From: an uncultured Bacteroidales bacterium
GTDB lineage: Bacteria > Bacteroidota > Bacteroidia > Bacteroidales > Muribaculaceae
DNA: 64,000 nucleotides
Reading direction: 5' to 3'
Assembly: GCA_902785925.1 (NCBI GenBank)
Contig: CADAAI010000002.1
Span: 1-64,000, forward strand
Each line of letters starts with the position of its first letter. The stretch's first letter is position 1. The translations under genes were made by a program, and so were the position numbers. Under the pieces are notes generated by a model. It saw only the letters and a list, made by a program, of their open reading frames with translations. It was not told the origin of the DNA and made no database searches. Positions 18,038 through 26,993 of this stretch are shown here, in pieces.

Positions 18038-19237
18038 ATGACTACTTATCTTGTAACAGGCGCAGCAGGATTTATAGGTGCCAATTTCTTGAAATATATA
18101 ATTGCAAAGCATGGTAACGACATCAAGGTGATAGTGCTTGATGCACTCACTTATGCAGGTAACATTAACTCTATCAAGGAAGAGCTTGAACTGCCAAATG
18201 TCGCTTTTGTGAAAGGAGATATAAAAGACTATTATGTTGTCCGAGGAATTTTTGATGATAACGACATAGACTTCGTGGTAAACTTTGCTGCCGAAAGTCA
18301 TGTTGACCGTAGCATCGAGAACCCAAAACTCTTCCTTGAAACAAACATTCTGGGTACTCAGAATTTACTCAACTGCGCTCGAGAGGCATGGGCCGATGGC
18401 AAAGATGACACAGGAAAACCTCGCTATAAGAAAGGTAAGAAATACCTTCAGATTTCTACTGATGAGGTTTACGGATCGCTTGAGAAGGATTTCGACGAAG
18501 CACAGCCTCTACACGTCGACGACGAGTTGAGGAAAGTAATTGAAGGTCGTAACGACCTCACCACTTTTGGTAAAAAGTTCTTCACTGAAGAAACCCCCCT
18601 TTCGCCTCGTTCGCCTTATTCGGCATCTAAAACTAGCGCTGATATGATTGTGATGGCCTATCATCACACTTACAATTTCCCTGTCAACATCACGCGTTGT
18701 AGTAACAACTATGGTCCCTATCATTTCCCTGAGAAGCTCATTCCTTTGGTCATCCACAACATTCTCGAGGGAAAGAAACTGCCTGTCTATGGCAAGGGTC
18801 TAAACGTGCGTGATTGGCTCTACGTAGAAGACCATTGCAAGGCAATAGACCTTGTTCTTCGCAAAGGTAAAATTGGTGAGGTTTACAATATTGGTGGCTT
18901 TAATGAGGAAAGCAACATTAATATTGTGAAGCTTATCATCGACACAATTGCTCGCATAATGCATGAGGAGCCTAAGTACCAGGGACTACTCAAGTGCAGT
19001 CTTGATGATATAAACTATGACCTCATCACCTACGTTACCGATCGTCCAGGCCACGATATGCGCTATGCTATTGACCCTTCAAAGATTGCGACTCAGCTTG
19101 GCTGGTATCCTGAGACTCCTTTTACAGTCGGCATTGAGAAAACAATACGCTGGAACCTTGATCATCAGCAGTGGATTAAAGATGTTACAAGCGGCGACTA
19201 TCAAAAGTATTATGAGCAGATGTACGGCAATCGCTAG
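18038..19237 (+). CDS. rfbB: dTDP-glucose 4,6-dehydratase
   Basis: A 399-residue short-chain dehydrogenase/reductase converting dTDP-glucose to dTDP-4-keto-6-deoxyglucose. GAAGFIGAN is the NAD-binding loop, STDEVYGSL carries the catalytic Asp-Glu pair and YSASK the catalytic Tyr and Lys. It is longer than the roughly 350-residue enterobacterial enzyme because of an insertion around residues 110-190, which is common in Bacteroidota. No rfbC or rfbD follows; instead FdtA and aminotransferase homologues do, pointing to an amino sugar rather than rhamnose. Confidence 0.94.
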   Translation: MTTYLVTGAAGFIGANFLKYIIAKHGNDIKVIVLDALTYAGNINSIKEELELPNVAFVKGDIKDYYVVRGIFDDNDIDFVVNFAAESHVDRSIENPKLFLETNILGTQNLLNCAREAWADGKDDTGKPRYKKGKKYLQISTDEVYGSLEKDFDEAQPLHVDDELRKVIEGRNDLTTFGKKFFTEETPLSPRSPYSASKTSADMIVMAYHHTYNFPVNITRCSNNYGPYHFPEKLIPLVIHNILEGKKLPVYGKGLNVRDWLYVEDHCKAIDLVLRKGKIGEVYNIGGFNEESNINIVKLIIDTIARIMHEEPKYQGLLKCSLDDINYDLITYVTDRPGHDMRYAIDPSKIATQLGWYPETPFTVGIEKTIRWNLDHQQWIKDVTSGDYQKYYEQMYGNR

Positions 19238-19258
19238 TTCGAAAAATAAGAAGTAATT

Positions 19259-20137
19259 ATGAAAGGTATAGTACTCGCAGGTGGATCGGGAACTCGTCTA
19301 TATCCTGTCACCAAAGGCATCTCTAAGCAACTTGTTCCCATCTATGACAAACCGATGATATACTACCCTATCTCGGTGCTAATGCTTGCTGGCATCAAAG
19401 AGATTCTTATCATCTCTACACCACACGACCTCCCGCAGTTTGAACGACTGCTAGGAACTGGCGAGGAAATAGGTGTGAAATTTAGTTATGCTGAGCAACC
19501 TTCTCCTGATGGATTGGCACAAGCTTTTATAATTGGTGAAGAGTTCATTGGCGAGGACTCAGTATGCCTGGTGCTAGGTGATAACATTTTTTATGGACAG
19601 GGTTTCACCGGTATGCTGAAGGACGCACTTGTCACAACTAGCACCACAGGATATGCCACTCTTTTTGCTTATGCAGTAAAAGATCCTAAGCGATATGGCG
19701 TCGTTGCGTTTAACGAGGAGGGAAAAGCCTTTGACATCGAAGAGAAACCAGCTCAGCCCAAGTCCAATTATGCCGTGACGGGCCTGTATTTTTACCCCAA
19801 CGATGTGATTGAAGTCGCCAAAAACATAAAACCTTCACCACGTGGTGAATTGGAAATCACAACTGTCAACCAGCACTATCTCTCACAGGATCGTGTAATG
19901 GTACAAACCTTAGGCCGTGGTTTTGCGTGGCTAGACACCGGAACTCCTGCTTCGATGCTCGATGCATCCAATTTTATTGCTACAGTCGAAACATGTCAAG
20001 GTGTGCAAGTTGCGGCTCTTGAAGAGATTGCCTATCGTAAAGGATGGATTGACGACAAACAGCTGCGTAAGTTAGCTAGACCGTTGGCAAAGAACGATTA
20101 CGGCAAGTATCTTCTTAATCTGATTGGAAAAATATGA
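19259..20137 (+). CDS. rfbA: glucose-1-phosphate thymidylyltransferase
   Basis: A 292-residue nucleotidyltransferase making dTDP-glucose from dTTP and glucose 1-phosphate. [20 protein letters not shown] is the nucleotide-binding signature, and [11 protein letters not shown] and [17 protein letters not shown] are standard. Length and motifs are canonical. It lies 21 bases after rfbB, and its stop overlaps the next start by four bases (ATGA). Confidence 0.95.
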   Translation: MKGIVLAGGSGTRLYPVTKGISKQLVPIYDKPMIYYPISVLMLAGIKEILIISTPHDLPQFERLLGTGEEIGVKFSYAEQPSPDGLAQAFIIGEEFIGEDSVCLVLGDNIFYGQGFTGMLKDALVTTSTTGYATLFAYAVKDPKRYGVVAFNEEGKAFDIEEKPAQPKSNYAVTGLYFYPNDVIEVAKNIKPSPRGELEITTVNQHYLSQDRVMVQTLGRGFAWLDTGTPASMLDASNFIATVETCQGVQVAALEEIAYRKGWIDDKQLRKLARPLAKNDYGKYLLNLIGKI

Positions 20138-20535
20138 TTAAACCTGCGTTAATAGATCTTCCTAAAATCTGCGATCCACGTGGGAACCTGTCGTTCATAG
20201 AGAGCGAGGGACACATTCCATTTGAGGTGAAGCGGTGCTACTGGATTTATGACGTGCCAGGGGGTATGTTTCGCGAAGGTCATGCCTTCCGCTGTCAGGA
20301 AGAATTTATTGTTGCTCTCTCAGGCAGTTTTGACGTTGTTCTCAACGATGGTACTGGTGAGAATCGTTATCACATGGCACGCTCTTATTATGGTCTGTAT
20401 GTGCCACGTATGATTTGGCGTTCTATCGATAACTTTTCCACAAACTCGGTGGCTATGGTGCTAAGCAGCACTGCATATGATCCCAACGACTATATTGAAG
20501 ACTTTAATGAGTTCATAAAACTTAAAAATGAATAA
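20134..20535 (+). CDS. FdtA/QdtA-like sugar 3,4-ketoisomerase homologue lacking one motif His
   Basis: A 133-residue single-domain cupin of the FdtA/QdtA (WxcM-like) family, whose members isomerise dTDP-4-keto-6-deoxyglucose to the 3-keto sugar. The core aligns well with the next gene: YDVPGG, then [20 protein letters not shown]. The two-histidine GHxHK motif of the family reads GHAFR here: His50 is kept and the second His is Phe52. The protein may be inactive, regulatory, or altered in specificity. It overlaps rfbA by four bases and the next cupin by eight, so the genes are translationally coupled. Confidence 0.85.
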   Translation: MIKPALIDLPKICDPRGNLSFIESEGHIPFEVKRCYWIYDVPGGMFREGHAFRCQEEFIVALSGSFDVVLNDGTGENRYHMARSYYGLYVPRMIWRSIDNFSTNSVAMVLSSTAYDPNDYIEDFNEFIKLKNE

Positions 20536-20974
20536 TTTCGACGGACACACTACATCGAGTATTGATAACTGTAAGATCTTCACACTAGAGAAGAATCATC
20601 ACGTCAATGGGAATCTTTCGGTTGTGGAAAACTTCCAGCAAGTACCTTTCGACATAAAGCGTGTATACTATCTTTATGATGTGCCAGGAGGTGAAGAGCG
20701 AGGGGGTCACTCTCACAAGACACTGCAGCAATTTATCGTTGCCATTAGCGGTTCTTTTGATGTGATTATTGATGATGGCGTGAACCAAAGGACAGTATCT
20801 TTAAATCGACCTTATATGGGATTGCTTTTAGTACCTGGCATATGGCGTATTATTAACAATTTCTCGTCTGGTTCTGTCTGTTTGGTGTTAGCCTCGGATC
20901 ATTATGATGAGAACGACTATGTGCGAGACTACAAAGAATTCAAGAATCTAACTTCATGTAAAATTTCAAAATGA
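20528..20974 (+). CDS. fdtA: dTDP-6-deoxy-hexos-4-ulose 3,4-ketoisomerase (FdtA/QdtA family)
   Basis: A 148-residue cupin with the intact GGHSHK motif (His61, His63) and the conserved YDVPGGEERG lead-in. Family members convert dTDP-4-keto-6-deoxyglucose to a 3-keto-6-deoxyhexose; FdtA and QdtA differ in C4 stereochemistry, which cannot be read by eye. It is the second of two tandem homologues and probably the active one. Its stop overlaps the aminotransferase start by four bases. The expected product of the pair is a dTDP-3-amino-3,6-dideoxyhexose (Fuc3N or Qui3N). Confidence 0.86.
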   Translation: MNNFDGHTTSSIDNCKIFTLEKNHHVNGNLSVVENFQQVPFDIKRVYYLYDVPGGEERGGHSHKTLQQFIVAISGSFDVIIDDGVNQRTVSLNRPYMGLLLVPGIWRIINNFSSGSVCLVLASDHYDENDYVRDYKEFKNLTSCKISK

Positions 20975-22092
20975 AATATCCATTCCTTGATTTGGCCCGA
21001 GCCAATGAGCCATATATCGAACAGCTGCAAGAAGCAGCATGTAATGTAATTAAATCGGGCAGATATCTGCATGGTGAACAGACAAATCTTCTTGAGCAAG
21101 AAATCGCTGGACTGTGCGAAGCGAAGTACTGTATTGCTGTTAGTAATGGGCTCGATGCGCTTAGGTTAATTCTTCGAGCTTATATTGAAATGGGGGTTTT
21201 GCACCATGAGGACCATGTTATCGTTCCTGCTAACACCTACATTGCTTCGGTGCTTGCTATTAGTGATAATGGCATGACTCCTTGCTTGTGCGATGCTCGC
21301 CTTGATACGATGAACATGGATTCGTCGCTTATTGAGAATCTTATTACTCCAGCTGTCACTGCCATTATGCCAGTACACCTCTACGGAACACCTTGTTGGG
21401 ACGAGGAATTGATGAATATCGCCAAACGCTATGACCTCAAGATAATTGAGGATAATGCTCAAGGAATTGGGGCAAAATCTAGTGTTCCTGGAATTAATGG
21501 CACTTTCACAACTGGTGGACTTGGGCATGCAAGTGCCATAAGCTTCTACCCTACCAAGAATCTGGGAGCGCTAGGTGATGCTGGAGCAGTTGTCACCAAT
21601 GATGAGGTTCTCGCGAAGACCGTTAGAGCCATTGCTAACTATGGTAGTGACACTAGATATCATAACATCTACATGGGACTTAACTGCCGCATCGATGAGA
21701 TTCAGGCTGCCATGCTGCGTGTGAAACTTCGCTACCTCAATGTGGAGAATATGCGCCGTGATGAGGTCGCTCAAGCCTACAATGAACACATAACAAATCC
21801 TTTGGTAAAGAAGCCTGACATCTTCGACGATATGCTCCAAATTTGGCACCAATATGTGATACGAGTCGAGAATCGTGATGAGATGCGAGCATTCCTTGAG
21901 AAGAAAGGAGTCTTGACCGATATTCATTATGCAACTCCTCCTCACAGGCAGCCATGTTACCGTCGTTTCCAGTCTTACAAGTTGCCAGTCACCAACGATA
22001 TTGCCGATCATGCGATAAGCCTGCCTATTGGTCATCCTATTACTGCTGGCGATGCTGAACAAATCGCTAAAATAATTAACGATTTTAAGTGA
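20971..22092 (+). CDS. fdtB: PLP-dependent sugar 3-aminotransferase (DegT/DnrJ/EryC1 family)
   Basis: A 373-residue fold-type I aminotransferase that would aminate C3 of the dTDP-3-keto sugar. YCIAVSNGLDALRLIL, VPANTYIASVLAI, MPVHLYG and IEDNAQGIGA are typical, and SFYPTKNLGALGDAGA holds the PLP-binding Lys. LNCRIDEIQAAML is also standard. Genetic coupling to the ketoisomerase supports FdtB/QdtB over other sugar aminotransferases. No FdtC/QdtC hexapeptide N-acetyltransferase follows. Confidence 0.88.
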   Translation: MKYPFLDLARANEPYIEQLQEAACNVIKSGRYLHGEQTNLLEQEIAGLCEAKYCIAVSNGLDALRLILRAYIEMGVLHHEDHVIVPANTYIASVLAISDNGMTPCLCDARLDTMNMDSSLIENLITPAVTAIMPVHLYGTPCWDEELMNIAKRYDLKIIEDNAQGIGAKSSVPGINGTFTTGGLGHASAISFYPTKNLGALGDAGAVVTNDEVLAKTVRAIANYGSDTRYHNIYMGLNCRIDEIQAAMLRVKLRYLNVENMRRDEVAQAYNEHITNPLVKKPDIFDDMLQIWHQYVIRVENRDEMRAFLEKKGVLTDIHYATPPHRQPCYRRFQSYKLPVTNDIADHAISLPIGHPITAGDAEQIAKIINDFK

Positions 22093-22114
22093 TAAATCAA
22101 AGTCCAGCAGCCAC

Positions 22115-23512
22115 ATGCAGTTCGACAGTTATATATATGCGTTTTTCCTTCCATTAGTATTTGCTGGTTATTGGATTCTGCGCAACAAGTTGATGTGGCA
22201 GAATCTTTTTCTGCTTGTGGCTAGCTATATCTTCTATGGATGGTGGGACTGGCGATTTCTGTCTCTAATCATTATAACGTCTACTTCAACATTTCTTTCT
22301 GGATTAGTAATAAAGAACGATCACTCTAAGAGTTCAAAGGTTTGGCTTGCGTTAAACCTGATTCTTAATTTAGGCATTCTTGCCACATTCAAGTATTTCA
22401 ATTTTTTCAAAGACTCTTTAGCTGATATCTTACGGCTCTTTGGTGCTAACCCCGACTTCCCCACTCTAAACATTCTGCTTCCTGTTGGAATCTCATTCTA
22501 CACTTTGCAGGCCATAAGCTATAGTTTTGACGTCTATAACGGAAAGGCTAAACCTACACGCAACGTTGTCGCCTTCTTTGTTTACATTGCATTCTTCCCT
22601 CAGTTGGTGGCTGGACCTATTGAGAGGGCAAGAAACCTGTTGCCTCAGTTCCTCACAAAGAAATCATTCAATTATTATAATGCCGTAATATGTATGCGGC
22701 AAATCCTGTGGGGACTAGTGAAGAAACTAGTCATTGCCGATAATTTTGCAGGATATGTAGATAACCTGCTATATCATCCCTCGGTGATGAGTGCCTCGTC
22801 TATTATCATGGCATCAATTCTGTTTGCATTCCAGATTTATGCTGATTTTTCGGGCTATAGTGATATTGCTATTGGTTCGGCTCGTTTGTTCAACATTAAG
22901 TTGTTGCCTAATTTCAATTATCCTTTCTTCTCTCGCAACATGAAGGAGCTATGGCAACGGTGGCACATCTCGCTCATGACCTGGCTAAGGGAATACATCT
23001 ATTTCCCTTTAGGTGGCTCACGATGTGGAAAGTGGCGCACTTGCGTTAACATCATGATTGTCTTTGCTATATCTGGCCTGTGGCATGGGGCTGACTGGAC
23101 TTTTGTCATCTGGGGAACGATAAACGGCATGATGTTGCTGCCGTTTGTATTCCGTCCCAAGAAATCATACTCTAATCATGCACGGCTTCGTGATATCCCC
23201 AAATGCATTCTCACGTTTTTGATTTTTGCATTTATCTTTCTATCGTTCCGTTCTCCAAACATTTCACACCTTCAAGAGTGTCTAAGCACTCTTATTCATG
23301 GTAGCTATCTATCGGTGCCAATGGGAATTACGGCATTCTATTACATTATTCCGTTTGTGATTGTTGAGTGGCTTGGCCGCCGTCAGGAATTCCCCATTAT
23401 GACTCTTAAGATGCCCACTATCTTGCGGTGGGTAATCTACTGGGCATTGTTGTTTATTATTGCTTTCTATGGAGCGGAAACCAATATTCAGTACATTTAT
23501 TTCCAATTCTAA
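22115..23512 (+). CDS. MBOAT family O-acyltransferase
   Basis: A 465-residue membrane-bound O-acyltransferase of the AlgI/DltB type, which moves acyl groups across the inner membrane onto extracytoplasmic polymers. About 10-12 hydrophobic segments are visible. WQRWHISLMTWLREYIYFPL and SGLWHGADWTFVIWG with the active-site His are diagnostic. It lies 22 bases after the aminotransferase and 6 before an SGNH-like partner, a pairing seen in polysaccharide O-acetylation systems. The target is probably the glycan built by the preceding genes. Confidence 0.9.
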   Translation: MQFDSYIYAFFLPLVFAGYWILRNKLMWQNLFLLVASYIFYGWWDWRFLSLIIITSTSTFLSGLVIKNDHSKSSKVWLALNLILNLGILATFKYFNFFKDSLADILRLFGANPDFPTLNILLPVGISFYTLQAISYSFDVYNGKAKPTRNVVAFFVYIAFFPQLVAGPIERARNLLPQFLTKKSFNYYNAVICMRQILWGLVKKLVIADNFAGYVDNLLYHPSVMSASSIIMASILFAFQIYADFSGYSDIAIGSARLFNIKLLPNFNYPFFSRNMKELWQRWHISLMTWLREYIYFPLGGSRCGKWRTCVNIMIVFAISGLWHGADWTFVIWGTINGMMLLPFVFRPKKSYSNHARLRDIPKCILTFLIFAFIFLSFRSPNISHLQECLSTLIHGSYLSVPMGITAFYYIIPFVIVEWLGRRQEFPIMTLKMPTILRWVIYWALLFIIAFYGAETNIQYIYFQF

Positions 23513-23518
23513 GTTGCT

Positions 23519-24583
23519 ATGAAAGATTCAATAATGAAATTCATCTTGCGAACAGTACTGGCAGCATCGCCAATACTGCTTTTCATAGCACTCTATGCTA
23601 TTGCCGATCCCTTCCACATTGTGAATCCAATTACTAAAGATGCAAATGGACGTGACTCGGTAATTGTGGGCAATAATGCTGGATTTACTTCAATTGAGAC
23701 CTATCTCTTGTATAACGACCAATGCCATTACGACTCGTTTATACTAGGGTCATCAATGTCGCAAAACTTCAAAGCAAGCTACTGGAAGCCCTATCTCGAT
23801 AGCACAGCATCTATCTTGCACTTCGACGCCTCGAGTGAAACGCTTACTGGAATTATCAATAAGATGCGCTTCCTCAATAACCATGGCAGCAAAATTAAAA
23901 ATGCTCTTATTGTAATCGAAGCGAAGATGCTGGAGCGAAAACAGCCTAACGAGAAAGATATTCTCTTTGTTCAGCATCCAGCAACTACGAGTGCAATTGA
24001 CTGGTTCAATGTACATTCATTATTCTTAAATGCATTTCGTGACATAGACCAGGTTAAGTATGCTCTTTTTCCTAGCCGATACAAGAATGAGATGCAACAA
24101 GAAGGAATAATCAGTGAGATTGCTCCCAACCGAATTGGATATCTCAACGAAATGTATTATGGTGAGATCGACTCGATTATCGCCACCTGTCCCGATAAGT
24201 TCTTCACACCTGAGCGCTTGGCTCAACACAAGCGGGCTAAGTTGCCATCGGCAGATGAGCCTGATATTGATAGTGCAATGGAGGAACAGCTCAAAACCAT
24301 CAAAAAGATTCTTGACGAGAATCACACCAACTACATTGTGATAGTTCCTCCTCGCAGCACGTTCCCACATCTTAATAATCAAGACTTGTGGGTGATGAAG
24401 TCTATCTTTGGTGAGGATAAGGTGCATGACTTCAGTAGTGACCCCGTGCTCACAGGCGACGAACGTTCCTACTACGACTATGCAGCTCATTTGATATCGG
24501 CAAAATGCAAAGTGTTGCTCGATAGTGCATATCGCGAGCAGCGCAATCACTCCATAAACAATCCTTATTACAGACTGCGTTGA
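23519..24583 (+). CDS. membrane-anchored SGNH-hydrolase-like partner of the MBOAT protein
   Basis: A 354-residue protein with one N-terminal membrane segment (residues 5-25) and a large extracytoplasmic part. FILGSSMSQNF has the Gly-x-Ser nucleophile look of SGNH block I, IVIVPPRSTFPH suits a mid-domain strand, and YYDYAAHL near the end fits the Asp-x-x-His of block V. Proteins of this kind (AlgX/AlgJ/DltD-like) receive acyl groups from an MBOAT partner. The six-base spacing supports that role. The family assignment is by motif only. Confidence 0.65.
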   Translation: MKDSIMKFILRTVLAASPILLFIALYAIADPFHIVNPITKDANGRDSVIVGNNAGFTSIETYLLYNDQCHYDSFILGSSMSQNFKASYWKPYLDSTASILHFDASSETLTGIINKMRFLNNHGSKIKNALIVIEAKMLERKQPNEKDILFVQHPATTSAIDWFNVHSLFLNAFRDIDQVKYALFPSRYKNEMQQEGIISEIAPNRIGYLNEMYYGEIDSIIATCPDKFFTPERLAQHKRAKLPSADEPDIDSAMEEQLKTIKKILDENHTNYIVIVPPRSTFPHLNNQDLWVMKSIFGEDKVHDFSSDPVLTGDERSYYDYAAHLISAKCKVLLDSAYREQRNHSINNPYYRLR

Positions 24584-24589
24584 AATCTT

Positions 24590-24621
24590 TTTTGAGGTTT
24601 GCATTATTTTGTCTAAATTTG
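24590..24621 (+). promoter_or_regulatory. murI promoter
   Basis: TTTG (24590-24593) and TAAATTTG (24614-24621) are 20 bases apart, 20 bases before the murI start. Confidence 0.6.
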
Positions 24622-24641
24622 CAATAATATTTCAATAAGTT

Positions 24642-25481
24642 ATGGCTTCACAATATAGTACAAAACCAGCTCCTATCGGTGTCTTTGACTCGGGATTCGG
24701 TGGACTTTCTATTTTGCGCGAAATAAGGAAAGAGTTGCCACAGTATGACTACATATTCCTAGGCGACAATGCGCGCGCACCTTATGGCAACCGCTCCTAT
24801 CAGCTTGTATATGAATTCACTTTGCAGGCGGTAAAGCACCTTTTTGCACAAGGATGCCACCTTGTGATTCTGGCATGTAATACTGCATCGGCAAAAGCCT
24901 TGCGCTCAATTCAGCAGCGTGACCTTCAGGATCTTGATCCAGACCGTAGGGTGCTGGGTGTAATCCGTCCCACAGTCGAGGAGATTGGCAACCTTACTCG
25001 CACACGTAAGGTGGGTCTATTCGGCACCCCTGGCACAGTGCAGAGCCTCTCCTATGATATTGAGATAGCCAAGATGCATCCTGACATTAAGGTTTTCAGC
25101 CATGCATGCCCCATGTGGGTGCCTTTGGTTGAAAACCGTGAGAGCGATGGACCCGGAGCCGACTATTTTGTCAAGAAAGATGTTGATGCACTCATGGCAC
25201 AATGCAACGAGATTGATTCAATAATCCTGGGGTGCACCCACTACCCTCTCCTTTATGACAAAATAAAGAAATATGCTCCTGCGAATGTGAATGTCATTGA
25301 GCAGGGGCCAATTGTGGCTCGTAGCCTCAAGGATTATCTCAAGCGACATCCCGATATGGAAGAACGTTGCACTAAAGGTGGCACATGCAAGTACTGCACT
25401 ACCGAAGACGCTTCTCGCTTCTCGCCTGTGGCATCTATCTTTGTCAACCAAACAGTAGAAGCCCATCACGTTATTCTGTAA
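24642..25481 (+). CDS. murI: glutamate racemase
   Basis: A 279-residue enzyme making D-glutamate for peptidoglycan. GVFDSGFGGLSILR, ACNTASAKAL (first catalytic Cys) and LGCTHYPLL (second catalytic Cys) are all present. The C-terminal tail carries GGTCKYCTTEDASRFSP and ends HVIL. A second, diverged copy of this tail lies 1.5 kb downstream (26994-27137), with an unrelated gene between. The stop codon overlaps the convergent ATPase gene by 11 bases, which suggests that the present 3' end arrived with the inserted DNA. Confidence 0.94.
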   Translation: MASQYSTKPAPIGVFDSGFGGLSILREIRKELPQYDYIFLGDNARAPYGNRSYQLVYEFTLQAVKHLFAQGCHLVILACNTASAKALRSIQQRDLQDLDPDRRVLGVIRPTVEEIGNLTRTRKVGLFGTPGTVQSLSYDIEIAKMHPDIKVFSHACPMWVPLVENRESDGPGADYFVKKDVDALMAQCNEIDSIILGCTHYPLLYDKIKKYAPANVNVIEQGPIVARSLKDYLKRHPDMEERCTKGGTCKYCTTEDASRFSPVASIFVNQTVEAHHVIL

Positions 25482-26889
25482 CCAGGCTCAAATTGGTGAA
25501 ATCACTGGAATCAGTGGAATCAGTGGAATCGCTAAACCCCTCAATGACTTCGACGTCGAGTCCTTGCTCGTCGGATTCGTAATCATCAAACTCATCGTAT
25601 AGAGGGTCCTCAAAGCCGATATCATCGTTGTAGTAGTCGTGGTTATCCTCGTCGAAATCCTCATCTTGAGAAGCTTCGCTATAGTACTCGTTGTATTCAG
25701 CGAGGGTTATCCTTTCCCCATATGGGTCGATGACATAGTTACTGGGGTCGTAGATGGGTGTGTGCTCGGGTTCTAGTTTTACTTTTGGCATGGGTTGAGG
25801 TAGCCATGCAGTTATATCGTCTTTGTTTATCAGGTTATTCTCATTATTATCGGACGAGACAGGCCTAGTCCCTACATTGTCTTTCTTGTGCTTGTTCAGA
25901 GTTTTTGAGACGTGGGATTGTGAACATCCGACGATATCTGCAATTTCCCTTGTGCTGAAACATAAGGAATGGTAATGCAGAATTGCGTCCTTAATCTGCT
26001 GTGTTGTGTCGTAGCCGTAGTATCGGAGCAGCTGGCGCTCATTACCTCCAGTGTACAAGTCGTTGAACTGCAGGAAACCATTGCTGTGGTCGCGCCCAAA
26101 GTGTGCTGTGATGACGTTGAGATCATGATAAATTACTGGTCCCATGCGGTTCTTGTGTTGCTTAATATAATGAGATGTGTTGTTGTACAGCTCGTTGTAT
26201 CGGTTGGCACGAGTCAGGGAGAAGATAGAATCAAAAGCATAGGAATACTCAAAAGAGCCAGCGAGAGACTCGATCGTTGTGAGCGAAGATGGCTTGCGTC
26301 GCCTTGAATGCGCAAGGACTAAGATAGATACTAGGAAGAGCTGTGTCCAGCTGCGCAGTGTGTTGAGGACGAAGCGCACATCGGCCTGATCCCCCGAGCC
26401 GATGAGGTGTGTAATATCGTCAATGATAATAACCGGTGCTCGCTCGGTGAGAAAGTCTTTTTTGATGTAATCAAGGATACTGCGGCTATCGAGTGGCGCA
26501 GTTGAATTGTTGGGATTAAGCAGTTTGACGATGAAGTCGGCATCGCCTGAACAATAATCGAACTTGTCGGTCTTATACCTTGACTTGAACTGGTGAGCAG
26601 CGTTCTCGAAGTCGAAATATAGAGTCTTTAGGCCACGTTTATTGAGTTCATTGGCAATCTGCATAGCGAGGATAGTCTTGCCTACGTTCGGTTCTCCGAA
26701 CAGACATGCCATCTCACCCTGGTACCATAGACCATGCCAGAGGTCTACTGCGGGTAATGAGCAGCCTGCCATTGAAGACAAGGCTTGTGAACTGAAGGGT
26801 TCGCCCTCCTTTTTATAGAGTTTTGAGTTAAACTTCAACTCGGCATCGGCGCGACGAATGTATTCTTCGGTGATAGTTTTGATTTCCAT
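25471..26889 (-). CDS. RepA/DnaB-like AAA ATPase with HTH and acidic repeat tail
   Basis: A 472-residue protein in three parts. Residues 50-260 form a RecA-like ATPase: Walker A GEPNVGKT (65-72), Walker B PVIIIDDITHL, and LVLAHSRRRK as a sensor. This type is known from plasmid or mobile-element RepA helicases and AAA_25 proteins. Around residues 305-340 a helix-turn-helix STREIADIVGCSQSHVSKTL is seen. The last 100 residues are strongly acidic and end in DSTDSTDSSD, encoded by 9-bp repeats. No replication origin, relaxase or integrase adjoins it. It sits between two copies of the murI 3' end, so it looks inserted. Its role is unknown; DNA remodelling or helicase loading is inferred. Confidence 0.75.
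   Translation of the reverse strand: MEIKTITEEYIRRADAELKFNSKLYKKEGEPFSSQALSSMAGCSLPAVDLWHGLWYQGEMACLFGEPNVGKTILAMQIANELNKRGLKTLYFDFENAAHQFKSRYKTDKFDYCSGDADFIVKLLNPNNSTAPLDSRSILDYIKKDFLTERAPVIIIDDITHLIGSGDQADVRFVLNTLRSWTQLFLVSILVLAHSRRRKPSSLTTIESLAGSFEYSYAFDSIFSLTRANRYNELYNNTSHYIKQHKNRMGPVIYHDLNVITAHFGRDHSNGFLQFNDLYTGGNERQLLRYYGYDTTQQIKDAILHYHSLCFSTREIADIVGCSQSHVSKTLNKHKKDNVGTRPVSSDNNENNLINKDDITAWLPQPMPKVKLEPEHTPIYDPSNYVIDPYGERITLAEYNEYYSEASQDEDFDEDNHDYYNDDIGFEDPLYDEFDDYESDEQGLDVEVIEGFSDSTDSTDSSDFTNLSLVTE
25496..25531. repeat. 9-bp repeat, four units, at the murI/ATPase junction
   Basis: Four 9-base units run in register, the last two reading GTGGAATCA/GTGGAATCG. On the minus strand they are GATTCCACT-type units, the same family as the array at 16452-16550. 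They encode the Asp-Ser-Thr tail of the ATPase and begin 14 bases beyond the murI stop. Confidence 0.85.
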
Positions 26890-26917
26890 AGTTTTCTATT
26901 TTAGTAGTTTTTTATGG

Positions 26918-26925
26918 CAAAGGTA
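26918..26925 (-). promoter_or_regulatory. promoter -7 element of the ATPase gene
   Basis: On the minus strand this reads TACCTTTG, with a TTTG box 16 bases upstream (26942-26945). The start codon follows 28 bases later. The element lies between the ATPase gene and the murI fragment, so the inserted gene carries its own promoter. Confidence 0.6.
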
Positions 26926-26993
26926 AGAGAAGCGATGTAGGCAAAACAATATTAAAACGGTTTTTTCAGTGGAGGGTGGAGAGTACAGAGAGT

